The position numbers were made by a program, and so were the translations under genes. The notes below the pieces were generated by a model. The model saw nothing but the letters and a program-made list of their open reading frames with translations, was not told where the DNA came from and made no database searches. Below are positions 46,537 to 56,480 of a DNA stretch of 64,000 nucleotides, one piece after another; the first letter of the stretch is position 1; each line of letters begins with the position of its first letter. Source of the stretch: Oribacterium asaccharolyticum ACB7 (GTDB taxonomy: Bacteria; Bacillota; Clostridia; Lachnospirales; Lachnospiraceae); the NCBI RefSeq assembly GCF_000238075.1, contig NZ_JH414505.1:124001-188000 (forward strand). Direction: 5' to 3'.

Positions 46537-47930
46537 TATTCGTTGAAGAAATCCTGGAAACTCTTAAAAGGATTCTCTTCCCCTGTACTGCCATTTCCGT
46601 TTTCGGTAGAAGGCTCCGTTTCTTCAGGTGTATTTTGATTACCCTGACCGCCGTTCTGAGAGGGTGCATTTCCGTTGTTTCCGGTATTTCCGCTTAAGGC
46701 GGAAGCCTTTCCGAGTACCACCTTGACCTCCATCTCGTTGTACTTTCCGGATCCGTCCTGACGCATCAGCGTGAGCCTCACCTCTTCTCCCGCTCTGTAC
46801 TTGGAAAGCAGAGACTTTAAATCCGCAGTGGTATAAACGCCCTGCCCGTCCAGCTTGGTGATAATGTCTCTCTCCTGGATTGCACTGTTCTCGGCACCGG
46901 TATCTTCCAATACTTTGAAAATATAGATTCCTTTCGGCATCGCAAAGCTTTCCGCCGTCTGTGCATCAATATCTTTTACCTGCACTCCAAGAACGCCCTG
47001 CTCGCCCTCCGGTACCTTATCTCTGGTCGTTAAGTTGGATAAAGAAGAAAGAATGCCTTCCGCTGCAGAGGACGGAATGGAATAGCCCATGCCCTCTACA
47101 TCCGTATCCGCATATTTTGCTACATTGATTCCAATCAGCTCTCCCTGCATATTCAGAAGCGCACCGCCGGAATTTCCCGGATTGATTGCCGCATCCGTTT
47201 GAATCAGCCCCTTGGATACCCCCTCTTTCGTCTGTACATCTCTGTTTTTTGCGGAAATGATTCCGCTGGTTACGGATTGTCCGTAGCCGAGGGCATTTCC
47301 GATTGCCACAACAGGGTCTCCTACTTCCATATCATCGGAAGAACCCACTTTAATGGCCTTAATCTTCTCTCTTGTTTCCGGTGAAATGTCTGAAAGCTTC
47401 ACGGAAACCAGCGCCAAATCGACTGTCGCATCGGTTCCCTTTACCTGTGCGTTTGCCGTACTTTCATCGATAAAGCTGACCGTCAAAGAATTGGAGTCCT
47501 GAATCACATGGTTGTTGGTCGCAATCAGAAGTTCCGTATCGTTCTGTCCCACAATAACCCCGGAACCGCTGGCCGGTAATTCCGTCTCTTTCTGTACTTC
47601 TCCGAAAATGGAAAATCCGTTTTGCTGATAACGCATCATATTGGTGATGGCAACAACGGAAGGCATAGCCTCCTTTGCCACCTCCGCAACGGTTTTTTCG
47701 CTTCCTTGAGAAGAGGCAGTTACCGTATTCTCCGAAGCCTGTGTGCTTTTCTCCGTTTCCGGCATCACGGAAGGACTGGACAGCATCGCTTCCGGATTTT
47801 CTACTCCGCTATCTCGTAAAATAGAATAGATATTCCGTTCCTGGGCAATATAGTTCACCCCCACCATCATCCCTCCTGCTACAAGACCAAAAAGCAGGGC
47901 AGACAAGATAACCCCTATTATTTTCTTCAT
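46527..47930 (-). CDS. htrA: HtrA/DegP-type membrane-anchored serine protease
   Basis: I start at MKKIIGVILS (ATG at 47930), behind GAGAGGGAAG, which gives 467 residues. A signal anchor covers 1-25. The trypsin-like domain has His in IATNNHVIQ (about 141), Asp in ATVDLALVSV (about 167) and Ser in NPGNSGGALL (about 253). One PDZ domain follows (GVLGVQVKDIDAQ to VRLTLMRQDG), then a Gly/Asn/Gln-rich tail ending FFNEYKR. It degrades misfolded proteins outside the membrane and helps with stress. It is a single gene upstream of the cysS cluster. Confidence 0.92.
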   Translation of the reverse strand: MKKIIGVILSALLFGLVAGGMMVGVNYIAQERNIYSILRDSGVENPEAMLSSPSVMPETEKSTQASENTVTASSQGSEKTVAEVAKEAMPSVVAITNMMRYQQNGFSIFGEVQKETELPASGSGVIVGQNDTELLIATNNHVIQDSNSLTVSFIDESTANAQVKGTDATVDLALVSVKLSDISPETREKIKAIKVGSSDDMEVGDPVVAIGNALGYGQSVTSGIISAKNRDVQTKEGVSKGLIQTDAAINPGNSGGALLNMQGELIGINVAKYADTDVEGMGYSIPSSAAEGILSSLSNLTTRDKVPEGEQGVLGVQVKDIDAQTAESFAMPKGIYIFKVLEDTGAENSAIQERDIITKLDGQGVYTTADLKSLLSKYRAGEEVRLTLMRQDGSGKYNEMEVKVVLGKASALSGNTGNNGNAPSQNGGQGNQNTPEETEPSTENGNGSTGEENPFKSFQDFFNEYKR

Positions 47931-48011
47931 TCCACTTCCCTCTCTTTCGGGCACATCGTATAAAAATTTTGTGTCAACTTTGTGACGAGGCAGACATAAA
48001 ATTGCATTTTC

Positions 48012-48491
48012 TCAGTCTGCAAGCTTCTCCAAAAGCACGATGGCCTTCGCCGCAATGCCTTCCTCCTGTCCGGTAAAGCCCAAGCCCTCTTCCGTTGTCG
48101 CTTTCACGGAAATTCTTTCCCTCTCACAGGATAGTGCCTTGGCAATATTTTCCTCCATCAGAGGAATAAAGTCTTTCACCTTCGGTTTCTGCATGAGAAG
48201 CACCATATCCGCATTCCCCAAGGTATAGCCTTGCCCCTTTACCAGTGCATAGGCCTTCTCCAACAAAATAAGGGAGGATATTCCCCTATACCGTTCATCG
48301 GTATCCGGAAAATGTCTCCCTATATCCCCCAGTGCCGCGGCACCAAGAAGAGCATCCGTCAGAGCATGGAGAAGGACGTCCGCATCCGAGTGCCCGAGGA
48401 GCCCTTTTTCATGCGGAATCTTCACGCCTCCCAAAATCAAATCTCTTCCTTCCACCAATCTATGTACATCGTAGCCCAAACCTACTCGCAT
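48012..48491 (-). CDS. ispF: 2-C-methyl-D-erythritol 2,4-cyclodiphosphate synthase
   Basis: The start is the ATG at 48491 ([12 protein letters not shown]) behind GAGGAGA, which gives 159 residues, the normal family length. The metal-binding D-V-H, the [22 protein letters not shown] segment (GHSDADVL) and [19 protein letters not shown] (GLGFTG) are intact. It acts in the MEP pathway of isoprenoid synthesis. In-frame codons upstream are formed by the 16-bp repeats and are not part of the gene. Confidence 0.96.
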   Translation of the reverse strand: MRVGLGYDVHRLVEGRDLILGGVKIPHEKGLLGHSDADVLLHALTDALLGAAALGDIGRHFPDTDERYRGISSLILLEKAYALVKGQGYTLGNADMVLLMQKPKVKDFIPLMEENIAKALSCERERISVKATTEEGLGFTGQEEGIAAKAIVLLEKLAD

Positions 48492-48512
48492 GACTGTCTC
48501 CTCACTTTGCTC

Positions 48513-48560
48513 AATCCGTAACGGGAAAAATCCGTAATGTGAAAAATCCGTAATATGCAA
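48513..48560 (-). repeat. Three tandem 16-bp repeats between the lipid-kinase-like gene and ispF
   Basis: Units at 48513-48528, 48529-48544 and 48545-48560 share AATCCGTAAnnnGAAA. They fill the gap between the stop codon at 48563 and the ispF ribosome site. Confidence 0.85.
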
Positions 48561-48562
48561 TA

Positions 48563-49531
48563 TTAAATCTGTATCCGCAATTTTCTGGGGCGACAGGAAA
48601 TGCTTAAATCCTGCTTTTTCCCCACTGTTTCTCCGTCCACATGACAGAGCAGTCCCTCTTCCATATGAATCTCCGCCTTCTTAAAGCGATAGCAGTGCAC
48701 TCCCGGCAAAGAACGATGTATGCCGAAAAGTGCAGCCAGCATAAAGCGAAGTAAACGAAGTTTATGAGTAGTACTCACCAAGCAGAGATCCAGAAAACCG
48801 TCTTCTCCCGAGGCACCTTTTCCGAAAGCATAGTGTCCTTCATAAGGGTGATTATGCACGGAAAGAAAAAGGATGTGATTGAACTCAATTCTCTCTTCTC
48901 CGTCCAAAACTATGGTTCCTCTGCACTTTTTGGCTCCGACAATCCCCTTTAAAAAGGCATAGATATAGCTTAGGGTACCGGAATGATTGCAAATGGAGCT
49001 CACGAGTCCTCTGTTTTCCTTTGCAATGCGTCTTTTCTCTTTCGGGCAGATATCGAAGCGCATGGTAAAAAGCTCATTTAAAACCATGGCATCAAAGCCG
49101 ACTCCGACACTGACCACAAAACGGCGATGCTTCCTCATGCTCTCCACTATGCCGTAGTCTACTCTTCTTTCCTTTTTTTGCAACAATTCTTCTATACTGC
49201 CGGGAACCTTATAGCATTTTTCCAGTCCGCGAACAAAATCATTTTCCTTGCAAACCGGAAAAAAAGCCAAAGAAACACGGTCATTGTCCAATTTAAGACC
49301 GTCCACCACCTCATTCAAGGTGCCGGTTCCCCCAATGACCACGATTTTTTTCTCTTCCCGACTGTCTTTTGTGATTTCCCCCGCAATGGACTTGGCATCG
49401 CCCTTTGCCTTGGTAAAGAAAAGTCGAAAACCTTCCTTTTCCAGAAAAGCCTTGCCATCCTCTTCCAACTTTTTCCAAGTCCTTAAGCCCTGTCCCCGCT
49501 GCGCCAGGGGATTAACAATGAAAAATAACAT
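48563..49531 (-). CDS. Diacylglycerol/lipid-kinase-family protein lacking canonical catalytic motifs
   Basis: I start at [15 protein letters not shown] (ATG at 49531, GGAG 6 nt upstream), which gives 322 residues, the usual length. The fold of the DgkB/YegS family is clear ([34 protein letters not shown]). The family's GGDGT loop reads GGTGT at 67-71, so the Asp is replaced by Thr69. The second nucleotide loop, normally P-x-GTGNDFAR, reads [14 protein letters not shown]. Both changes hit residues needed for catalysis or ATP binding in studied relatives, so it may be a non-catalytic lipid- or nucleotide-binding protein. The ORF is intact, with no frameshift. Confidence 0.8.
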   Translation of the reverse strand: MLFFIVNPLAQRGQGLRTWKKLEEDGKAFLEKEGFRLFFTKAKGDAKSIAGEITKDSREEKKIVVIGGTGTLNEVVDGLKLDNDRVSLAFFPVCKENDFVRGLEKCYKVPGSIEELLQKKERRVDYGIVESMRKHRRFVVSVGVGFDAMVLNELFTMRFDICPKEKRRIAKENRGLVSSICNHSGTLSYIYAFLKGIVGAKKCRGTIVLDGEERIEFNHILFLSVHNHPYEGHYAFGKGASGEDGFLDLCLVSTTHKLRLLRFMLAALFGIHRSLPGVHCYRFKKAEIHMEEGLLCHVDGETVGKKQDLSISCRPRKLRIQI

Positions 49532-49614
49532 CCAATACTCCGCACAATGAAAATAAGCCACTTTCGGTATATTCACTCTCTTACTTTATACAGCGGAGTA
49601 TAGCACAGCTCCTT

Positions 49615-51054
49615 TTAGCCATGTATAAAATTAGTATAAAGAGTCTCTGCCGCTTTCTTAAGCTGACTATCCTTTGCGCGGTCCTGGACATAGCTATTGC
49701 TGTCCGCTTCGGGAATCTCTACCTTAATGTCCGGAGTGATTCCGACCTTATGAATGTTTCTTCCGGCGGGAGTGAAATAGTAATGTGTGGTAAACTCAAC
49801 GGCTGAACCGTCCGGGAAAGAGCGAACCGTCTGCACAATTCCCTTTCCGAAAGACTGCGTCCCGACAACTATAGCTCTTCCGTAATCCTGCATGGCGCCC
49901 GAAAAGAGTTCGGAAGCCGAAGCGGAGTTTTGGTTGACGAGAATCACAATCGGCATATCCACTTCATGTCCGTCCTCGCAATACCAATCCTTTCCGTTCC
50001 CGTTCTTATCTTCCGTATACAGTAACAAGGTATCTCCTGCCTTGAATTCTCTATCGGTTTTAGACTGAATTGCTCCGGACTCTTCTGTAGCCTTCTTCTC
50101 CGGTTTGGACAGATGGTCCGGCAAAAAATAATCCAGAAGTTTGGTGGCCGCTTCCACATCTCCTCCGGGATTTCCGCGTAAATCAATAATCAGTGCTTCA
50201 TCCTTCCCGTCTACTTTCTCTTCATATTGGGAAATAAACTCATCCACCGCCTCCATGTAGAAGCCTCTGAGAGAAAGATAGCCGATTTTCCCCTTGGGAA
50301 GGCTGTCGTCTTTCAGCATCTCCGCAGGATCTCCGTACTCCACGGCGGGGATAACAACCTTTCCGCGCGTAATCCGAAGCGTAAGTTCCTCTCCGTTTCG
50401 CTTTACAATCATTTCCAAGGAGCTGCCTTCCACTCCCTTTACCAGATTTTCAACAATATAGGTTAAACTCAGATCCTTTACGGAAATCCCGTCCACGCGA
50501 AGAATCACATCTCCTGCCTGAAGGCCTCCCTTTTCCGCCGGAGAATCCGGATAGACAAACTCTACCTTAGGTCCCTCTTCCGACTCGGAAACCGTGGCTC
50601 CGATTCCCTGATAGACTCCTTTTTGCTGATTAATCGTCTCGTCAATTTCTTCTTTGGTGTAGTAAGCGGCATACGGATCATCCTCTAAAAGGCTGTTTAA
50701 CAGCCCCTTATAGATGTCGTTTTCCGCATTGATTCCATTTTCCGTATAAAGATAATACTTCTGAATCAGATCCTGCAATTCTCCGAGTTTCTTGCTTACC
50801 CGGGCAAGATTGATTTCTTCCTTCTGCGTCCCCTGTGTCTCTCTTTTCAAAAATTGGAGACCCGGATAGCTGAAATAATAAACATAACAAGCCGCACCAC
50901 CGAGCGCAAAGGAAAAAAGCATGGCGAACAAGACTAAAACGAAAAGCGCGGTCTTTCCGTTCTTCTTGCTTCTTTCCATGCTTAAATTCACTTCTTTCTT
51001 GCTGTCTTCTTTAAGCTCTATCTCCGACGGATATTCCTTTTCTTCTTCTCCCAT
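49615..51054 (-). CDS. S41-family C-terminal processing peptidase (CtpA type)
   Basis: This 479-residue protein has a charged cytoplasmic N-terminus, a membrane anchor at about 34-57, a short helical region, a PDZ domain (YQGIGATVSESEEGPKV to LRVDGISVKDLSL) and an S41 protease domain. The catalytic Ser lies in NQNSASASELFSG and the Lys in SFGKGIVQT. It acts outside the membrane on protein C-termini. AGGATGTC precedes the ATG. It follows the cdaR-type regulator by 27 bp. Confidence 0.92.
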   Translation of the reverse strand: MGEEEKEYPSEIELKEDSKKEVNLSMERSKKNGKTALFVLVLFAMLFSFALGGAACYVYYFSYPGLQFLKRETQGTQKEEINLARVSKKLGELQDLIQKYYLYTENGINAENDIYKGLLNSLLEDDPYAAYYTKEEIDETINQQKGVYQGIGATVSESEEGPKVEFVYPDSPAEKGGLQAGDVILRVDGISVKDLSLTYIVENLVKGVEGSSLEMIVKRNGEELTLRITRGKVVIPAVEYGDPAEMLKDDSLPKGKIGYLSLRGFYMEAVDEFISQYEEKVDGKDEALIIDLRGNPGGDVEAATKLLDYFLPDHLSKPEKKATEESGAIQSKTDREFKAGDTLLLYTEDKNGNGKDWYCEDGHEVDMPIVILVNQNSASASELFSGAMQDYGRAIVVGTQSFGKGIVQTVRSFPDGSAVEFTTHYYFTPAGRNIHKVGITPDIKVEIPEADSNSYVQDRAKDSQLKKAAETLYTNFIHG

Positions 51055-51081
51055 GACATCCTGTCCTTACGCTTCTGTTCT

Positions 51082-52170
51082 TTAAAAATCCAAATGCTCC
51101 ATGTACTTCATATATTTTACTACCATCAGTGCAATCTGGAATGTAATGGCATCATCAAATACGCGAAGGTCCAGTCCTGTTGCCCGATCCAATTTATCCA
51201 AACGATAGACGAGCGTATTTCTATGGATAAAGAGCTGTCTGGAGGTTTCCGAAACATTTAAGTTGTTCTCAAAGAACTTGGAAATGGTTTCCAAAGTTTC
51301 TTCGTCAAAATCATCCGGGGACACATCCACAAAGATTTCCTTAATAAACATCTTGCAAAGCGGAATCGGAAGCTGGTAAATCAATCTGCCGATGCCAAGT
51401 GCATTGTACGCTACAATCTTTCTGTCCACAAAGAAAATCTTGCCGACTTCCAAGGCCATCTTTGCTTCCTTATAGGAACGGGATACTTCCTTGATTTCGT
51501 TCACAATGGTGCCGTACGCCACTCTGGTGGAAAGCATAACCTCGGAGGAAAGCATATCCAGCATGCTTGCCGCAATCTTCTGCACCTCTTCGTAACCGTC
51601 TTCCGGCTGCAGCTCCTTCACCACAATAATATTCTTCTCATCCACCGCCGTCACAAAGTCATTGGATTCGGAAGAGAAGAACTCCTTCAGCGCATCCTGT
51701 GCCTGTACATCGATGGTTTCATCCGACTCCACAAGGAAAACCACTCTGCGAACGCCGACTTCAATGTGCAGCTTCTTCGCGCGGTTGTAGATATCCACCA
51801 GAAGAAGATTGTCCAAAAGAAGATTCTTTACGAAATTGTCCTTATCGAACTTTTCTCTATAGGCAACGAGCAAGGTCTGTACCTGCAAAACCGCAAGCTT
51901 TCCGACCATATACACATCATCGGTGTCTCCGTGCGCAATCAGCACAAACTCCAGCTGATGCTCATCAAAAATCTTAAAAAACTGAAATCCGCCCGCAGCC
52001 TGTGAATCAGCCTGAGACTCCGCAAAGGATACCACCATCCCCGACAAATCCCTGTCTTCAACAAATGTGGTGGCAAGAACTTTTCCGTCAATATCCGCAA
52101 TAGCAATGTCCAGCCTTGCGATTCCCTTAATGGAATCAATCGTACTTTGCAAAACCTGATTTGAAATCAT
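51082..52170 (-). CDS. CdaR/PucR-family transcriptional regulator
   Basis: This 362-residue regulator starts with a sugar-diacid-recognition-like domain (QSTIDSIKGIARLDIAIAD). A GGDEF-like middle region follows, and the end is the PucR-type helix-turn-helix (FFENNLNVSETSRQLFIHRNT, quoted in part: VSETSRQLFIHRNTLVYRL) near 310-345. Such proteins usually activate carbohydrate uptake or use. The adjacent upstream gene encodes the shared sugar ABC ATPase UgpC/MsmK, and a terminator lies between, so the two are neighbours but separately transcribed. Confidence 0.85.
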   Translation of the reverse strand: MISNQVLQSTIDSIKGIARLDIAIADIDGKVLATTFVEDRDLSGMVVSFAESQADSQAAGGFQFFKIFDEHQLEFVLIAHGDTDDVYMVGKLAVLQVQTLLVAYREKFDKDNFVKNLLLDNLLLVDIYNRAKKLHIEVGVRRVVFLVESDETIDVQAQDALKEFFSSESNDFVTAVDEKNIIVVKELQPEDGYEEVQKIAASMLDMLSSEVMLSTRVAYGTIVNEIKEVSRSYKEAKMALEVGKIFFVDRKIVAYNALGIGRLIYQLPIPLCKMFIKEIFVDVSPDDFDEETLETISKFFENNLNVSETSRQLFIHRNTLVYRLDKLDRATGLDLRVFDDAITFQIALMVVKYMKYMEHLDF

Positions 52171-52344
52171 CTTTACTCCATCCTTTTCCTCTATTGATCT
52201 GCATTGGAAGGGCGAAAACTCTTCTCGCTAAGGCCTGTTTGTATGCATCACCCTTATTTTTGCGACAAAAAAATACTGCATTGCCATAACCCTTGTTTCC
52301 ATCCTTACTATAAACAGTTTTTAATCCTATTTCAAGCATTTTAA

Positions 52345-52384
52345 AAAAAGACAGGATGAAGAATCTCTTCTTTCCTGTCTTTTT
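52345..52384 (-). terminator. ugpC terminator
   Basis: AAAGACAGGA pairs with TCCTGTCTTT; the minus strand then reads TTTTTTTAAAA. It lies about 50 bp after the ugpC stop. The rest of the 261-bp gap to cdaR shows no gene. Confidence 0.88.
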
Positions 52385-52431
52385 CTCCAAATTTCTAATT
52401 TTATTTTATGAAATATTCACAAAGCTTTCGC

Positions 52432-53544
52432 TTAGTTTGTAATGGTTATCTCTGTTTCTTTATCAAAGATATGAATCTTGTTCTCATCGAGCGCGAAGCG
52501 AACCGTATCACCTGTTCTTGCCTTGGTCTTCGGATTGACTCTTGCAGTCCAAGAGGCATCCGCGATGTCAAAGTAAAGCAGTGTCTCGGCACCGAGCATC
52601 TCGTATACACGAATCTCTGCAGTAATAAGAGACTTGGAATGATTTGCAAGATAATCTTCTTCATCATGTAAATCTTCCGGACGAATACCGAGTGTTACGG
52701 TTTTTCCGATGTAGCCCTTATCCTTTAAGGCAGCCGCCTTCTTCTCGTTTAAGGTAATGGTGTTTCCGGCAAAGCTCAACTTCACTTGGCCGCCCTCTTC
52801 CGTACACTCCGCGTCAATCATATTCATCTGCGGGGATCCGATAAATCCGGCAACGAACTTATTGCAGGGTGTATCGTAAAGATTCTCCGGGGTATCCACC
52901 TGCTGAATAATACCGTCCTTCAACACTACGATTCTGGTTCCCAGCGTCATAGCCTCGGTCTGGTCATGGGTTACGTAGATGATGGTTGTCTCAAGAGACT
53001 TATGAAGCTTGGCAATCTCTACACGCATCTGTGCCCTTAACTTTGCATCCAGGTTGGAAAGCGGCTCGTCCATCAGGAAAACCTTCGGACGACGTACAAT
53101 GGCACGTCCCATAGCCACACGCTGTCTTTGTCCGCCGGAAAGAGCCTTCGGCTTACGATCGAGCAAATGCTCAAGGTCAAGAATTCTTGCAGCCTCATGC
53201 ACTTTCTTATCGATTTCATCCTTCGGAACCTTACGAAGCTTTAATCCGAAAGCCATATTGTCATAAACCGTCATATGTGGATAAAGAGCATAGTTCTGGA
53301 AAACCATGGCGATATCTCTGTCCTTCGGTTCCACATCATTCATCTTCTTTCCGTCGATGAAGAGTTCTCCGGTACTGATATCCTCAAGACCTGCCACCAT
53401 ACGAAGAGTTGTGGACTTACCACATCCTGAAGGACCTACAAAGATGATAAATTCCTTATCTTCGATTTCCAAGTTGAAGTCTTTTACCGCAACGAAACCG
53501 TTAGGATACTTTTTGACTACATTCTTAAGCTGTACACTAGCCAT
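52432..53544 (-). CDS. ugpC: Sugar ABC transporter ATP-binding protein, UgpC/MsmK type
   Basis: This 370-residue ATPase has Walker A GPSGCGKST, Q-loop MVFQNYALYPHM, signature LSGGQRQRVAMGRA, Walker B VFLMDEPLSNLD and a C-terminal TOBE/OB region (LGIRPEDLHDEED). In Firmicutes one MsmK/UgpC ATPase serves many sugar importers that lack their own, which fits its isolation from any permease here. GAGGAG precedes the ATG. The promoter probably lies near 53717-53722, leaving a leader of about 165 nt. Confidence 0.93.
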   Translation of the reverse strand: MASVQLKNVVKKYPNGFVAVKDFNLEIEDKEFIIFVGPSGCGKSTTLRMVAGLEDISTGELFIDGKKMNDVEPKDRDIAMVFQNYALYPHMTVYDNMAFGLKLRKVPKDEIDKKVHEAARILDLEHLLDRKPKALSGGQRQRVAMGRAIVRRPKVFLMDEPLSNLDAKLRAQMRVEIAKLHKSLETTIIYVTHDQTEAMTLGTRIVVLKDGIIQQVDTPENLYDTPCNKFVAGFIGSPQMNMIDAECTEEGGQVKLSFAGNTITLNEKKAAALKDKGYIGKTVTLGIRPEDLHDEEDYLANHSKSLITAEIRVYEMLGAETLLYFDIADASWTARVNPKTKARTGDTVRFALDENKIHIFDKETEITITN

Positions 53545-53846
53545 GTGCGTTCTCCTCTTCCTTCTGTCTATAAATCTTTTTTATTCTGTCTTATTGCTTC
53601 TAAAAGCTTGAAATACCCTTCTCGCTTTCTTTTAAGAATAGCTGTATTGTATCTTGTTTCTGTGCATCTGACTATTGACTATCTTCCGAAATTCATCCGC
53701 AAATTTTGTACAGTTTATTATATGTTTGACAGAAAATCGACAATTTAACTAAATTTATTTGCTCAGTTTTAGCGGAAATTCAGTTGAAAACACGAAGAAT
53801 CCCGGGGAAGTATGAAGCCTATAAAAATTCTTTATTTCTTTGTCCT
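53545..53846 (-). promoter_or_regulatory. ugpC upstream region
   Basis: This 302-bp AT-rich gap has a perfect TATAAT -10 on the minus strand at 53722-53717; a -35 at 17 bp is poor. No hairpin or ORF is convincing. The cvfB gene also ends here without a clear terminator. Confidence 0.35.
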
Positions 53847-54512
53847 TTATTCATCCTTTTCATGATAGAGTTTAAAAATCGCCGTTTTCGTGATTTTAAT
53901 CTTCTTTTCCTTCAAGAGCTTCCCTATTGCTTTCTTAAAAGCCGCCTTCGATACACCGAAGTCTCTCTTTACCTGCTCGGGGTCTACCGTCTTATCGGTA
54001 TAAGGAATATGCCCCGCAAATTTTTCCTCCAGGATACGCTCTATCTGCTCCGCACATTTCTCATAACGGGAAGTATTGACCTCTTCCTGGCTGATATGCC
54101 TTGCATCTTCTTTTTTCTTCGTATACATGCTGGCTGCTAAGCGTTCCGTCTTATCGATATAAAGATAAACCTCTACCTCCATATCCTTCTTCAGGGCATA
54201 TCGCATTTCTCTATGCGGAAGCAGGATGTCTTTTTCCAAGCCGATGTCCATAAATGCACCGATGGCGTTCACGTCGTTCACCCGAAGCTTGGCAATCTCT
54301 CCCACTTCCATATAGGGCTTCCTGGTTGTGGCAATGAGCCTGTCTCTGGAGTCCTTATAGACAAAGACCGTTATCTCATCCCCAACTTTCTTTCCCTTCG
54401 GAACCTGGCGAATCGGAAGAAGTACCCCTTCTTCTCCCTCATTTCCCACGAAAACGCCAAAGTCCTTTTCTCTTAGAATCTTACATTTTTGGGATTTTCC
54501 TAATTTCAACAT
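53847..54512 (-). CDS. cvfB: CvfB/YitL-family S1 RNA-binding protein
   Basis: I start at MLKLGKSQKCKIL (ATG at 54512, GGAG upstream), which gives 221 residues; the family usually has about 280, so one S1-like unit seems missing at the N-terminus. S1-type repeats occur at 1-60 and 60-130 (KPYMEVGEIAKLRVNDVNAIGAF, quoted in part: VGEIAKLRVNDVNAIGAF). A winged helix ends the protein (DPEQVKRDFGVSKAAFKKAIG). CvfB binds RNA and affects virulence factors in staphylococci. Its start overlaps the thioesterase gene by 32 bp. Confidence 0.85.
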   Translation of the reverse strand: MLKLGKSQKCKILREKDFGVFVGNEGEEGVLLPIRQVPKGKKVGDEITVFVYKDSRDRLIATTRKPYMEVGEIAKLRVNDVNAIGAFMDIGLEKDILLPHREMRYALKKDMEVEVYLYIDKTERLAASMYTKKKEDARHISQEEVNTSRYEKCAEQIERILEEKFAGHIPYTDKTVDPEQVKRDFGVSKAAFKKAIGKLLKEKKIKITKTAIFKLYHEKDE

Positions 54513-55248
54513 GGCAGCACAGCTCCTTATTCTGATTGTAAAAGGCAACAACTTTTCTATCTTCTTCTATGGCAATTCTTGGAAAAATAGAATCCCCGAG
54601 GGTATACGCCTTCAAATATTCCGCTCGAATTCCGAAAGGCTCCATGCTCTCTTTTTTATTTTCTTCCGAAAAAGAAAATGCAGGCCTCCCGCTGCTTTGG
54701 AAGAGAAGCTCCTCGCTAAGCGCAATATAACGGGCATTGTTCATATGATGATTGGTGTCCAGATACTCCCTCGGTACGGGAAAGTCCTGCCCCGCCTGCC
54801 ATCCTTCCGGAAAAGTGATTTTACGTTGCAGAGGAGGCAAATGCAGAACATCCTGCGGTTTTCCGAAAGGCTCTACCAACTCTTCCGTAATCTTTTGCGG
54901 TCTGCCCTTTTCCGTGTCAATGCAGAACCACTCACTATCCGCCTTGACCAGATACTCTCCATCTTTATTCTTAATCCAGAAATTTCGGTAAGCAAAAATA
55001 CCGCGAAAGAGGTGAGGGGAGGTTCCCACCGTAATTTCCTCATAAAGCGCCGGAAAGGCAAAGACCTGAATATCCCAGGCGCTTAAAAGCCAGGCTCTTT
55101 TCAACTCCAGCACCCTCTCTATGGACATTCCCACATCATGAGAATGAAAGGTGGAACAATCCTGTAAGAGGTTTACAATCCCGAGGAGACCCATTTTTCC
55201 ATTTTCCCGTACCTCGGAATAGCGCACTCTTTCCTTAATTTCGTACAT
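54481..55248 (-). CDS. Acyl-ACP thioesterase (FatA-like)
   Basis: This 255-residue protein is a tandem hotdog-fold thioesterase of the PF01643 family: RYSEVRENGKMGLLGIVNLLQD (quoted in part: KMGLLGIVNLLQD) in the first domain and DTNHHMNNARYIALSEEL in the second, with the N-x-H-type catalytic residues. It releases free fatty acids from acyl carrier protein. GAGGGAGAAA precedes the ATG. It is followed by cvfB, which it overlaps, and preceded by a CDF transporter 16 bp away. Confidence 0.88.
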   Translation of the reverse strand: MYEIKERVRYSEVRENGKMGLLGIVNLLQDCSTFHSHDVGMSIERVLELKRAWLLSAWDIQVFAFPALYEEITVGTSPHLFRGIFAYRNFWIKNKDGEYLVKADSEWFCIDTEKGRPQKITEELVEPFGKPQDVLHLPPLQRKITFPEGWQAGQDFPVPREYLDTNHHMNNARYIALSEELLFQSSGRPAFSFSEENKKESMEPFGIRAEYLKAYTLGDSIFPRIAIEEDRKVVAFYNQNKELCCHVEIRKIPKM

Positions 55249-55264
55249 TTTCTCCCTCTACTCT

Positions 55265-56386
55265 CTACGTTTCTATCATGGGGCGATCCAGCTCTATTGC
55301 ACAATCCATCCCTTTTTCCTCTTTTACCGCATCCCTTATCTCCGCCTGAATCTTCATGGCCGTTTCTTCCGTTACGGAATAGGGCAAAAGAAGGTCAAAG
55401 TATAGGATTTCTTTCTCCTGCTCTTTCTTAAACTGAATATCGTGGAAGCTCCCTTCGGTATGATAGCAAGCCAAAGTCCGCTTCACGATAGAAGACAGCC
55501 AGACCACGTCCTCTTCCGCAACAATCGGATCCACATGAATCAATAAGGAAAAACCGAATTCCTTTTTGATTCTTCTCTCCATATCATCCACCTTCTCATG
55601 GATGTAGGCAATACTTTTTCTTCCGTCACAAAGAACATGAATACTTCCCATCGCATTCTGCGCTCCGTAAGGATGATACAGAAAATCATGGACAGCCAGA
55701 AAGTCCTTTTCTTCTAAGACGGTATCCCGAATTTCCTTGTACAATCTTTCTTCAATCGGCTTTCCCAATATTTCCGTAATGGTTTCTCTCGCCATCTTTA
55801 TGCCGTTAAACAAAATCAGCACGCCCAAGCCCAAGCCTAAAAAGGCATCTATATTATAGCCTTTTTTATAGTAGAGGAGAACCGATACCAGCGTGGAAAC
55901 CGTCATCAGAGAATCCAGAAGCGCATCCATCGCTGTCGCTTTAAAAAGTGTGGACGAAATTTTCTTCCCGATAAAGCGAAAATAAAAAAACAAAAACACC
56001 TTAATCAAAACGGAAAGTAAGAGCAGCCAAACCGCAGGAGCAAAAAATACGAGTTCCTCCTTCTTTCCTAAAGAAAAGAGTCCCGAACGAATGGTGTCCA
56101 AGCCCAATTGAATTATAAAGGTACTCACCAGAAAAGCTGCCAGGTACTCAATTCTGCCATGCCCGAAGGGATGTTCTCTGTCCGCCTTTTTCCCGGACAG
56201 TTTTCCGGCTACAAGGCCGAGGATGGAATTGCCGACATCCGACAAGTTGTTCCAAGCATCCGCCGCAATACTCAGGGAATGAAGAGAAGCAGAAAGAAGA
56301 TATTTTACAACAAATAGAAAAAGATTTGCCAGTATGCCGAAAACCGCCGCCCTCGTTGCAATTCGTTCACGCTCCGTTTCTTTCAT
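55265..56386 (-). CDS. Cation diffusion facilitator (CDF) family transporter
   Basis: I start at the ATG at 56386, 5 nt after GGAGGG, which gives 373 residues; the TTG at 56398 overlaps the ribosome site. Six membrane helices carry the two metal-site motifs: SIAADAWNNLSDVGNS in helix 2 and TAMDALLDSLMT in helix 5 (D-x3-D). The cytoplasmic domain follows, with an extra C-terminal segment. It exports divalent metals such as Zn2+, Mn2+ or Fe2+ against protons. Confidence 0.9.
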   Translation of the reverse strand: MKETERERIATRAAVFGILANLFLFVVKYLLSASLHSLSIAADAWNNLSDVGNSILGLVAGKLSGKKADREHPFGHGRIEYLAAFLVSTFIIQLGLDTIRSGLFSLGKKEELVFFAPAVWLLLLSVLIKVFLFFYFRFIGKKISSTLFKATAMDALLDSLMTVSTLVSVLLYYKKGYNIDAFLGLGLGVLILFNGIKMARETITEILGKPIEERLYKEIRDTVLEEKDFLAVHDFLYHPYGAQNAMGSIHVLCDGRKSIAYIHEKVDDMERRIKKEFGFSLLIHVDPIVAEEDVVWLSSIVKRTLACYHTEGSFHDIQFKKEQEKEILYFDLLLPYSVTEETAMKIQAEIRDAVKEEKGMDCAIELDRPMIET

Positions 56387-56480
56387 TTCACCCTCCAAAA
56401 AGGAAAATAGGGAGCTGCGAAAAGCCGGAAACGCTCCCGCTTTTCACAATCTCCCAAAGAAAGTTTATCCACTCCGCTTT

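Noticed and set aside
53690..53760. Plus-strand TTGACA promoter near 53725
   Set aside because: It has no good -10 and no plus-strand gene downstream.
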